Shown piece after piece: positions 48,736-60,317 of a stretch of DNA of 64,000 bases. Below the pieces are notes generated by a model, which was not told the DNA's origin, did not search any database, and worked only from the letters and a program-made list of their open reading frames with translations. This DNA comes from Warburgia ugandensis (lineage: Eukaryota > Streptophyta > Magnoliopsida > Canellales > Canellaceae), in the NCBI GenBank assembly GCA_035236585.1, contig CP141128.1, forward strand, positions 33,958,684 through 34,022,683, written 5' to 3'. How positions within the stretch are numbered: position 1 is the stretch's first letter; every line of letters starts with the position of its first letter. The position numbers were made by a program, and so were the translations under genes.

Positions 48736-49908
48736 TGACATGCAACTCTGATCGTTAACTACATTTTTCTTATAATATTGTACTTTTATATCTCATTAAA
48801 TGCTTAACTAATTTTAGTTTGTAATATCTTGTTTTGAAGGTAATTAAGGAAGGAACAATTTGGAATGTGACAATCTTGCAGGTAATTACTGGTGCTAAAA
48901 GTTTTTATTTTATTTTAATGCTAGTGACAATCTCTGAAGTTACAAAAGTACATTGTAGCTACATGTTTCTCTATGAATTTTGATTGGATTTGAGTGACAT
49001 TTGAGATGGAGGTTCGTGAATGCATTTGAAACATGATGACATAAGGACACATTCAAGAATCTTGTTAAAAATTAAAAATATTTAGTGTTATTTATTTCTC
49101 AGGTCTTTATTTTTCTTTCATTGTAATTTTTTTCTTTCTCAATCATTATAACAAGCTAGTGAAAAAAATATAGAAAGTAGATATTTTAGCATAGTTTTAG
49201 GATATTTCTTTCCTTCAGTTGTATTTAGTTTAATTTATTTATATTTTCATTACTGTAATTTAAATTTAATTAATTTATTTTAAATTGGAAATTATGTTAG
49301 GCTAGCTTATTCTTTTCTTAAGATTAGAGTGATCCTATAGTAACATATATGAATACAATTCATATATTCTGAATGTCCTTAAATGTTTTAGAAAATTTAA
49401 TTTCATGTTTATCTTAATTTAGAAAAAATAGAATTGCCCTTAGTAATTGTTTTTGTTCAATGTCATTAGATTTAAAAATGAATACCTAGATTTAATCCTT
49501 AAATCATTATAGTTACATTTTACATGGAATACATATGGTTAGGTAATCTATCTAGTTTTTAACAATCAATGATTTTCAAGATAAATTTTCAAAGAAACCA
49601 CAGTATAAGATAATAATAGTAGTTTCCATCTACTTCTTAAGTTATAAGGAAGAATAACAAGTGGAGCACCCTAATGCTAGTCTAGGGTGATCTCTAATCT
49701 TAACCTTTATCTTAGTTATTTCTTGATTAAAAAAGACCTAATCCATTTGGTCATTCATCACCTCATCTTATAATCATTCTAGTTTAAATCTTTTAGAATC
49801 ATTTGAGTAGAATAATTTGATTCTTTAAAGTCATAATATATCCCCCATGGGGATTCGACCCTGCAACACTACAATTGATTAACTATACCCTTGTAGGAAA
49901 ACTCTCAA
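48736..49908 (+). mobile_element. Partial LTR, copy D of the 28.6-31.0 kb solo LTR
   Basis: The reverse complement of 28640-29730 matches from about 48775 to 49908 (for example AATGCTAGTCTAGGGTGATC, CCTCATCTTATAATC, CCCCATGGGGATTCGACC). It ends ACTCTCAA, then satellite. The first part of the LTR is missing at the junction with the pol remnant; 48736-48775 is a short unassigned joint. Confidence 0.87.
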
Positions 49909-52900
49909 TTCAAATCATTCAAGTCCTTAGATGTTCTCAAACACAACACCAGAACTACTCAAGACATTGGATGATCCCTGACCCATGGTCCAAGGAAGTT
50001 AACCCATGGGAGGTCCCAAGACACAACTTCAAAACATTACATGTCCATGGAAGTCCTTAGGCATAAAGTCAAATCACTTCTAGTCTAAAATGTTCCCAAA
50101 CATAGTGGTCAAAACATTTCAAACAAGCACTGGGAAGTCCTAAGGCTTAGTGTCAAACCAATACATTTCCTTAGAAGTCACTAGGCACAAAGTGAAATCG
50201 CTTTGAATCTTAGGATATCCCCAAGCACAATGTCTAAACTTTTTAAGCCATTAGATGATCCTTGGCCCAATGTTCAAGCACTTAAGTGATGGAAAGTACC
50301 ATGTCACAATTCCAAAACACTATATGCCAATGGAAGTCCTAAGGCACAAAGTCAAACTAGTCTGTGTACTGGGAAGTTTCCATGCACAATGTTGAAACTT
50401 TCGATGCCCTTGTGTGATCCTTGGCACAAAGTCAATGCACTTTAAGTGATGAAAAGTCCCAAGGCACAATGCCAATGACATGTACTTGGATGTCCCATGG
50501 CACAAAGTCAAATCCTCAAATCATGGGATGTAGCCAAGGACAATGTTTAAACTTTTCAACATGTTGGATGCTCCTTGGCACAATGTTCGAGAATTTCAAG
50601 CTCTAGGAAGTCCCATGTCATAATGCCAGAACATTACATGTCCATGGGCAGAAAGTCAACTCACTTCAATTCGTATGATATTCACAAACATGATGTCTAA
50701 ACTTTTCAATCCATTGGCGATCCATAGCATGATATCAAAGCAATTTAAATGTTGGGAAGTCCCAAGACAAAATGGAAAAATAATACATGTCCTAGGAAGT
50801 CCTTAGGCACAAAGTCAAACCACTTGGAGTCCTGGAAGTTTTCAAACGCAATGTCTAAACTATTCAAGCCATTGGATGATACACGGCACAACGTCTATGC
50901 ATGTTTAGCACTACAAAATCCCATGGTACAATGTCAAAACATTATGTCCTTGGAAGTACATAGGCTCAAAGTCGTCAAATCACTTTGATTATTGCGATGT
51001 TCCTAAATGCAATTTCTAAACTTTCAAATAGGCACAAAGTCAAATCAATTTGAGTGCTTGACATTCACAAACAACGTCTAAACTTTTCAAGCTATTAGAT
51101 GATCCTTGGTGCAATGTCTGGCACGCTGAGCATTGGGAAATCCCATCCTATAATTTTAAAACATTACTTGTCCTTGGTAGTCACTAGGCACATAGTCACA
51201 CTGGTTGAGTCTTAGAATGTTCCCTAACATAATGTCTAAACTTTTCACAATGTGCAACATGTTAAGCACTGTAAAGTCCCATGATACAATGTCAAAACAT
51301 TATATGTCATTAGAAGACCTAGCCACAAAGACAAATCACTTTGATTCCGATGATGTACCCAAACACAACATCTAAACTTTCATGTTGTTGGCTATTCCTT
51401 GGCATAGTATCTGGGCATTTTAAATGTTGTGAAGTTCAATAGCACAAAGTCAAATAGCTACTAGGCCTGGGAGGTTTTCAAACACAACTTATAAACTTTT
51501 CAAGCCATTGGATTACCTTGCCACAATGTTGGAGCACTTCAAGTGATGAAAAGTCCCATGGCACTATGCCAAAACATTACATGTCCTTGGATGCTCCTTG
51601 GCTCAAAGTCAAATCACTCGAGTCCTAGGATCATACCAAACACAATGTTTAGAGCTTTCAAGCCATTGGATGATCCTGGGAACAAAGTTCAAGCTAGTTA
51701 AATGTAGCAAAATCCTGAGATAATGTCAAAGCATTAAATGTCCTTACAAGTCCCTATGCATAAAGTCAAATGACTTCTAGTCCTAGAATATTCCCAAACA
51801 TAATGTCCAAACTTTTCAAACCATTGGATATCCATGCTGCAATGTCTAGGCACATTATGCACCACAAAGTCCCATAAGCAATGTCAAAAAATTACATGTC
51901 CTGGGAAGTCCTTAGGCACAAAGTCAAATCACTTCAAGTAATGGAATATTTCCAAGGACAATGTTTAAACTTTTTAAGCCGAATGATCCTTGGAACAATG
52001 TCCAAGCACTTTAAGCACTAGGATGTCCATTTGGCATTGCCAAAACATTACATGTCCATGAAGTCCCTAGCCACAATGTCAAGTCACTACGAATCCTAGA
52101 AAGTTCCCAAGCATAATGTTGAAACTTTCCATGCCCTTGGATGTCCTAAGGCTCCATGCTAGTGCATTTTAAATGCTGGGAAGTCCCAAGGTACAATGCT
52201 AAAATATTACATGTCCTTTGATGTCCCTTGGAACAAAGTCAAATCACTTGAATCCTAGGATTTTACCAAGCACAATGTCTAAACTTTTCAAGCCGTTAGA
52301 TGATCTTTGGCACAATGTCTGAGCACATTAAGCACCAAAAAGTCCCAAGTCACAATGTCAAAACATTGCTTATCCATGAAAGGCCCTAGGCACAAAGTCA
52401 AAAGACTTTGAGTACTGAGATGTTCACAAGCACAATGTGTACACTTTTCAAGTTGTTGGATGACCACAATGTCTTGGCAATTTAACAGTTTTCAAAATAA
52501 TAAATGTCCTTGGAAGTTCTTAACCACAAAGTTAAATTGCCTCAAGTCCTAGGATGTTCCCAAACTCAATGTCTAAACTTTTCAAGTTGTTGGATGATCC
52601 ATAGCACAATTGTCTAGGCAGTTTAAATGCTAGAAATTCCTAAGCCACAATGGAAAAACAATACATGTTCTTGGAAGTCCCTAGGCACAGTCAAGTCACT
52701 TTGTGCCTTGCGAAGTTGACAATCGTAAGTAGAATCTTTTCAACCCTTAGATGATAGTTGACACAATGTTCAAGCACATTAAGTGCTAGGAAATCCCAAT
52801 TAACAATGTCAAAACATTACTTGTGTGTGCAAGTCCCTAATAACATCGTCAAATCACTTTGAGTCACAGAATGTTCCCATACACAATGTCCAAACTTTTG

Positions 52901-53361
52901 AAGCTATGACATGATCCTTGGCCTAGTGTTTGGTTGATTTAAATACTACAAACTCCCAAAGAAATACAATGAGTTTTGGATTGTTCTAAAACACAATTTC
53001 TAAACTTTTACAAGGCATTGGTGGCTCTTAGTCACAATATCTATGCAAGCTATGCTAGGTAAGGTCCTAAGATACAACATCAAAACATTAGAAGTTATAT
53101 CTCTTCCAGTCCTAGGATGTTCCCAAACTCAATATCTAAACTTTTAAAGTTGTTGGTTGATCATTGGCCCAATGTCCGAGCAAGTTAAGCACTGGTAAGT
53201 CCCAACGACATAATGTCTAAAGAATATATGTCCCTAAAACTCCCTAGGCTCAAAGTTAAATCACTTTGAGTCCTGGGATATTCTCAAACACAATGTATAA
53301 ACTTTTCAAACAGTTGAACTAGCCTTGGCATAATGTGAGGGCAATTTAAATGGTCGTAAGT
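49909..53361 (+). repeat. Satellite block 7, + orientation
   Basis: About 21-22 monomers. 49909-50420 parallels 10514-10925 and 50.4-52.7 kb parallels 13.1-15.0 kb with the same order of variants. The array is cut at 53361 by the 9.4-kb element; its continuation is the scrap at 62765. Confidence 0.93.
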
Positions 53362-55783
53362 TGTTAAGTGTTTAATTTTGGCTAAAAGGCCCTTAGTTTA
53401 GCACTCAATTAGATCATTGAACAGTTCAAAAGTGCAAAATTTAGCTTGATTTTAAATTTAGCTCAAATTGACCATCCAAACCTTAATTTCTCAAAATTAA
53501 TAGTTAGATGATCATTAGAGTTTATTAGATGATTAAGGTGCGGTTTGGATGATTTTAATTTAGTCTTTTATTTTGCAAATTAACTATAAAAGGCATGGAT
53601 GGCTATGGATCAACATTACAGATTATCCCTCAAGGATCAATAGTACAAATTAGTGAAGAGCAAGAAGGTTTCCTAATAGAAGAGGATTCCTAATTGGAAG
53701 AGTCCTAATTGAAAGGGATGGGAAGAAGAGGAGTTTGTTAGAGTAAAATAACGAAGGGAAAACTATCATAAAAAGGAGAACCGTGGAGGTGGAGGGGAGC
53801 ATGTTTCTTTGGAGTAGTTTTACTTTGCTGCTTGCCATTCTAAGTCATCCATTTTTTATGCTTTCATCTTGAAATTTTCTCTCTTTACCTTTTACATTTA
53901 TTCCCATTCAACACTCCAACCCCAACCTTTGTTTCCATCGCACAAGCCACCTTTCCATTTTTTTTTACGTCCCTGATCCATTCAACCCAGAATAATTATC
54001 TCCATCCATCCTTTTTCCTTGCCATACTTCGTTTCCAATAGGAAACTGAGTTCTAATTTAACCGCACCTCCCTCTCTCAACTTTCCCTCTCTGACTACCT
54101 CTATCTTTTTCGCACAACTGCACCACTTTCCTTTCCGAGATTTTCACTGCCCAGGCTCCCCTGCTTCCCGTCTTCACTAGACCCGGCAATTCTGCCCAGT
54201 CTGATCCATCTAGCACTATCTAATTTTTTCACTCTACCACCTTATCTCATGTTCCCAGCACACTTCTCATCTTTTCCAACACTATCTCTACTTCACCTTC
54301 ATTGTAGCACCACCCTAGTTCCTCCTCCCATCAATCTTCATCTCTCCTTTCTCTACCTATAACACACCCATCTTGTTCTCCCTCTCATTTCTGAGTTTTG
54401 TCCACCGCACTTTCCATCAACTAGTTTCCCAACCCAGATATGAAAGTTAGTTCCCCTTCTACTAGCGTCATCGTTCCGAACCGTCCCGTTCTTCCTCATT
54501 TCCACAGGCCAGGCGTCATCTATTCCGTTCCTCCTCTACTCCCATCAGCCATCCACCCTTCTCCCCCATTCTCTTCACTTTGGCACCAGACGATGCCATT
54601 CCTAGGCGTCATTTTTTTTTACTGTACGAGCCCTCTCCGAATGGAACTAGACGTGCGACACCAACCTCTTCACCGGCCTCCATCTGGCTCACCCTAGAAA
54701 GCATGAAACCAGCCTACCTCTGGTGGCCCAACACAGACAGGACAAACCCTCTTCATCTTCTTAGTTGTGCAGAGCTTTACGAAACCAAGCAACGTCATCT
54801 ACCCCTGCTTCTCCACCACTGCACGGTAGTAGAAGTTGCCCAGATCAAATTTGGATGACGCCCAGCACAACCAGTCTAGTGAGACGGCCCATCCTTAGAA
54901 AAGGCATCGTTCTCCACACACCCAGACGTCTGTAAATATCACCGGCGATCTCCTTCTCCGCCGGCCATTCAACGCCCACCTAATCCAGATGGAACTCAAG
55001 CTAACATCACCTGCATCTCCATCTTCTTCGCCCAGATCCTTTATGGAAGTTTAATATTTTTGGTAAAATTCCACTTTTTCCCATGCAACATAATTAAAAT
55101 TACATTTGATGCCCCGAGACTATTATTATTCTCAGTTTATCTTATTCTTGTTCTTAGTAATCCATGTTCTGTGTTATTTCATTAATGTTTACTTTAATTA
55201 ACAGTTCTTGGTTAATGAGAAAATTCTTTAATTTGTTGTTTATTTTAATTCTGAATTACAATTAAATTTTTTGGCATGTTTTTAGGATCATTTCTAGTGT
55301 AATTAAGGTTCTTGATCTTTATTTTGTATTCTGAGAATATATCTAAGTCGTTGAATCTTAATTTCACTAATTTGATTAGATCTCTAAATATTTGAAGAAT
55401 TTGACAAATTTATCTGTAGATCACTAATCTAGGGCATATTGAATATAATTATGGAGTATGACTAAGTTTTTTCACACCATAAGTGAGGAAATTGAATAGT
55501 AATTAAGCTAAGAAATTAGATTTTCTTAATTTCTTCTAGTTTTAGTTTTAATTAGGAATTTATTATTTCTTTTTATGTTATTCCTGAAATTAAACTTCTA
55601 AAATTTCATTGGCAAGCTAAATTTGAAGTTTGACTTTTTTTGTTAAATTTTGTTAATTAAATTTGAATTCCAAATAATTAAATTTTATTAAAAACTCCAA
55701 AATTCTAAAGCAAATCCCTGTGGGATCGACCCATATTTGCATAGCTATACTACAATAGCTCATGCACTTGTGAAAAACATCAA
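53362..55783 (+). mobile_element. 5' LTR of the Athila/Tat-like element
   Basis: It starts TGTTAAGTGTTTAATTTTGG and ends with TGCACTTGTGAAAAACATCA after CCCTGTGGGATCGACCC, the typical end of Athila/Tat LTRs. TATAAAAGG lies at 53585 and ATAAAAAGGAG at 53770. The C/T-rich stretch at 53880-54980 produces open frames that are not conserved with the other LTR. Confidence 0.92.
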
Positions 55784-55792
55784 CAAGTTTTT

Positions 55793-55810
55793 GGCACCAT
55801 TGCTAAGGAC
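55793..55810 (+). other. Primer-binding site (tRNA-Asp type), decayed
   Basis: TGGCACCATTGCTAAGGA, nine bases after the LTR end and preceded by the usual AGTTT. The canonical Athila/Tat site is TGGCGCCGTTGCCGGGGA, complementary to plant tRNA-Asp. All five differences are G-to-A or C-to-T. Confidence 0.88.
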
Positions 55811-57060
55811 TCACAATGGAGTTTTTATAGAATTTAATTAAAAAATCAAAATTTAAAAAAAATAAAAATAAATAAATAAATAAAAAATATTAGGAATTGC
55901 ATTTTAGGCATATTTAGGTGCATATTTATTTTTTTTAGTGCATAACCATCTAATTTCCTAAAATTGGTACTTATTTCTAATTTTCTTTTTCAAGAAAACA
56001 GGAAAGTGGAGAAAATTGGCAAGAAAACCTTCACCAACATAGAAATTTCCCTGCTTTCTTATATTAGGATTTTTTTTTTTCCTTTTGAGTGAAGCATATA
56101 GCGAGGATCCTTATAAATTACAATTTCCATTTTCATTTTAAAGGGTTGTATAATATAAGGCAAGTGTGGGATAAGGTGGCCCACATTTATCTTCATCAGA
56201 AACCCCACTGTGAGTTTCCTCACTCATTTACTTCCTAAATTATTGCATTTAGAGTAAATGTGCATTGTTTGGTAGTGTAACTCATATAGAAAGCATCCTT
56301 TTATAATTGTTGCATTTTTAGGGTTTTGCATTAGTTTATTACTTTTCATTGCATCTTAGGACATGGTTAATGCTTTAAGGTGATATATATGTTGATCAAA
56401 CTACTATGGAGTGTGGAATTAATTAGTAAGGGCACCCTACCCCCATAAGATCAAGGGTGGATTTCATCACCACTCCTTGGCCCACTTAGGATAATCACCT
56501 CAAGCACGTTACCCTAACCTTCGAATCAAATTAAAATCAATCAGAAAAGACCTATAGGGCTATCACATGCTCATAGGACCCTCTTACTAAGATGAGATTT
56601 ATTGTCACTCCAATGGCTTTTGACCACTGTGGTTATTGAGGGCTATCTAATAGAGCCTCGCTCTTCCCTCACCTCTTGTTGATGTTTGTGAGGTCTAAAC
56701 ACTTCCTTACATGAATACAACCACCTTGCACAAAACCTAATTGGTAAGCAATAATAAAGTTTAAAGGAGAGGAGGATCGCTAGAGTAGGCCAATTAAAAG
56801 CATTGTCCCCACAAAAATTCAAGAAAATCAATATGCTGCTTATTAGCCTCAAGGATTATATTGTGTCCTTTGTTTGTGCATCTTTCTAGGAAGTTAGGTT
56901 GCATCATGTAGTTAGTTTTCATCTTAAAAAAAAAAAAAAAAAAAATGAAGAAAAGAAAAAAGCCTATTAAGAAGGGGATAGATTTCATAGATTAGATGCA
57001 TAGATGGATCGGTTAGATCTTATGTAAAGTCAATTGCTTAGGCTAATAGCTTCTAGGCAA
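55811..57060 (+). other. Non-coding 5' interior
   Basis: AT-rich with poly-A (56925-56945) and poly-T runs; no gag motif found. The frames here are short and unsupported. Confidence 0.6.
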
Positions 57061-58575
57061 GTTGCGTCATAACCTCAATACCATAATGACAATACCTATT
57101 CTGAGCATCCCTATTCCACTCCGTCCTGGCCCCCATCAAGCTCCACATACAATGAATACTATCAGGAGCTAGTGGATGCACCTAATGCATTCACATACCC
57201 TAGCAATTTTTATTCTAAGACAAATTATCATGACTCTAATGGATGTACTAGGTATCATGAACAACCATGATCTTAGGATTACCAATATCAGGAAGAACCA
57301 CAATGGTATCACCAAGGTCAGTACTACCATGATTATTCAGAATATTAGGGTCAACCATCATGTGTTTAGCCTGCTCAGTCCTTTTTCAGTACTCCAATGC
57401 CACAACAATGCCAATCCTATGAGTCATTTCCTCTACGAGAAGAACCTAGAAGAAAAAATGCAACATATGTGTGATATAATAGTACAAGGGAATAAGGAAA
57501 TAAGACAAATGATGGAGGATTTCACTGAAGAAATAAATCGAGGGAGGGAGGAATTTGAGGAAACACTGAAACAAATTAGGGGGAATATAGAGCCATTTAT
57601 TCTTGACACTAGGATGGAAATTTCCTATGATCCTTATGAGTCAGAAAGTCTATAACCATCCTTAGAAATCTCCAACTTTGATATACTTAAGCTATGTCCT
57701 GATTCTGATAATGATGAGACTTCTGTTGATGAAGAAAATAAAGCTTTAGAAAAATCCAACCCTAATCCTCTAGATGCATGTCCTACCTATTTTTATGACT
57801 TTGATGAAGAAATATCTATTGAGGAGGTGCATGAGTTGTTGGATATTGTGCCTCTAATGGACACTTCTCAGTGGTAAGCCAGGGTAGATCCTCTTATAAA
57901 GCATGAAATTCAGATTGCTCCTTTCAATGTAGAAGATGTACCTGATTGGGACCTAGCAGCCTTATTTGAACAAACATTAGATAATATAGGCCCAATTGTT
58001 ACCTTACCTGTGCTTAAAGTAGAGTCAATTGATATGCATCAACCTACTCTAGGGTACACATCAAAAGATAACTAGAGTTTAAGCCAAACCTTGTCCCTGA
58101 CTCTAGTAATACAAGAACAACCTATTAGAGAAGGGCAGAGTCTGGTTATTACCCTAGTTCAGGACAATGATAGGGACACAAAGGAAAAAGATAAACTAAA
58201 TAGAATGATCATTATTATCCCTCAATTTGGTCAAAACAATGACTGTTTGTCACCATATGGTCCACATAAATACACAGTAGTTCATGTAATCATTGTGTTA
58301 CCCTCACCTCACTTTTCGAGGTGGAGCAATTATATTGACTATAGTGAAATATTAAAGATGGGGGATCTTCAATGTGGTCCCACTACCTTCACAATTGTGG
58401 TAATCTTCTGTATTATATTCATATCACCACCTATCATTTCAAGGTGGAGGCAATATATAGATTACTGCAAAATTTTGAAATGGCGCAAGAAATCTTGCCT
58501 TTTCACCTTAGGGTTAGGACTAGTACACATAAGCTAACCCTGTTAGCTCTAGGTTTAGAAAGTCAGTTTAGGTAA
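57061..58575 (+). pseudogene. Decayed element-encoded ORF of unknown function
   Basis: A long reading frame can be followed through a few stops and shifts. First comes a Y/S/P/N/Q-rich part (YPSNFYSKTNYHDSNG, WYHQGQYYHDYSEY, FFSTPMPQQCQSYESFP, 57100-57440), then an acidic, helical part (EEKMQHMCDIIVQGNKEIRQ ... EEFEETLKQIRGNIEPF, 57450-57610). Next is a very acidic stretch (DSDNDETSVDEENKALEKSN, near 57710; FDEEISIEEVHELLDIVP, near 57810), and finally two copies of SRWxxYIDYxxILK (58316-58358 and 58439-58480). The low-complexity-then-acidic layout resembles the sequence found after gag in non-autonomous Athila/Tat-group elements. I see no protease DSG, VDD, RNase H or integrase motif, and cannot assign a function. 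Confidence 0.6.
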
Positions 58576-58710
58576 TGTCTGGCTGAAGACGTTAAGCTTA
58601 TGGCTTATTGGGAGGCAACCCAAGCGTTTAGAGTCTACATCACTCATATAGAATCCTATGTTTTTCAACATTGGGGACAATGTTTCATTTAGGTTGGGGG
58701 TGTAGATGCA
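58576..58710 (+). other. Conserved Athila/Tat-type 3' motifs
   Basis: GGCTGAAGACGTTAAGCTTA then TTGGGAGGCAACCCAAGCG (58580-58626) and CAACATTGGGGACAATGTTTC then TTTAGGTTGGGGG (58667-58701). These GACGTTAAA...GGGAGGCAACCCAA and CATTG(G/A)GGACAATGTT...GGGGG motifs recur downstream of the coding region in many plant Athila/Tat elements. Note the dyad TTGGGAGGCAACCCAA. Confidence 0.82.
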
Positions 58711-60305
58711 CATTGAGATTTTGAATTTTCTTGAGTTTTTCAGCAAAAAGAAAAAATGAAAATATTTTGAAAAAAAGAAGAAGAGTTTTTAAAGTAGAGT
58801 TCCCTTACTATGATGAGAACTAGATGCTCAGAATTTAGTAAATATACTATTTTCACCTCTTAATGGGAATGCATATGATTAGTTTTGCATATCATGCATG
58901 TGTTGAAGTATTTTATGAAATAATTTTTAAAAATCAAGCACACACAGCACATAATCAAGACTAATATCGAGGTATGACTTAGAGACCTTGAGAAAAATCA
59001 GTGGAGACAGATAACCTAATGAGAGTTTGAGACTATCTTCTTTGAGAGGGTTATAGGTAATTCCATAATTTCTTTAGCATATATGCATTAGTGTGAAGCT
59101 ATTATCTTTGTTTTGGTTAAACATCAAGAATAAATAGGAGTAATAACTTTAATTCCAGAAATTTATTAAATCTGATAGGCTTTAAGAAACCCAGGCAATG
59201 ATATAGGCCATCCTTGTTCAGCCTTGAGACATAAAGCTTACCCAATATAGTATACCACTAGTTAGCCTTCTGAGCCTATTATAAAGTCTTTTCTTTCTTA
59301 ACCCCATTCAGCTTAACCCAGAATAACCTAGTAAAATAAATAACCATTACCCATCTTCAAAATGAGTAGAGTACAAAAAATTCAAAAAAGAACAAAAAGT
59401 CAAAGAAGTGAGAAAAATTAGTTGTCTTTCCTCCAAAATAGGAAAAGAAAAGTGAAAAAAAAAAGAGAGAAAAGAAAAGAAAAAGAAAGACAAAAAATTT
59501 GAAAAGAGAAATTCACTTCAACTACAAACCAAAATGAAAAGTTGTCCTAACAGATATTCATTGAAATCATCTACTCAATTTTGAACCTTTGAAATCTTGA
59601 TACCTTTCTTTTCTAAACCTGTTCTAAGCCCACATTTCATCCTATTTAAAGACCTATTTATCTTAGGTGGACATAGCCTTAAAGAGGAGTTAAAAAGAAA
59701 GAATTAAAGTAAAAGAGCCTAATATTCTTGAGGATAACATCCACTCTTAGGGATCATTTTCCTTTGTCTCATGAGCATTGAAAAGAATTATGTGAACCAT
59801 CAGCTTGTTGGATTCGATCACATAATGAGAGAAATATGTTTAACCCTTATCTGAGAATTTTATTTTTGAGTGTATACCTGTGAGGATTTCAGGTCAAGGC
59901 ATATTTCCAATTGAATGTAAGCATATCCAGTTAGAAGTCAAGATTTATGTGGCTGTACACACACATATGCACTCCAGGGAATGTCTCAAATAAAATGTCT
60001 TTAATATTTGTATGGTGCATAAAATTGTCAAATCCTCTTCATTAAGTTGTGAAAAACTAATAAAATTGCTAATGAATGAGGATTCTCTGAGATAAAATAG
60101 GGGACCTGATTTTTTTTTTTAATTTTGTAGGTATATTCACTGCAAACCCTCATAAGGCCTAACTTGTCCACTAGGGGTAACTTAGGGGTTCAAGGGCTTA
60201 TTGCATGCGCTAAATGCAATCATGAGTACCTACGAAAGTGGCAACTTGTACCAGTTTTGTGTAAAATAGTTATCTGCATGTTTTTCTCAAGACTAGCAAA
60301 ATGCT
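58711..60305 (+). other. Non-coding 3' interior
   Basis: About 1.6 kb with A-rich AAAAGAAAAG-type runs (59440-59510) and no supported frame. Confidence 0.65.
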
Positions 60306-60317
60306 GGTTTGGGGGTT
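60306..60317 (+). other. Polypurine tract (Athila/Tat style)
   Basis: GGTTTGGGGGTT abuts the TGTTAAGTG 3' LTR start; TTTGGGGG is the usual form in this group. Confidence 0.85.

Noticed and set aside
58580..58630. GGGAGGCAACCCAA dyad as a novel regulatory hairpin
   Set aside because: It is a known conserved motif of plant Athila/Tat-type elements, so it is recorded as a feature and not as new.
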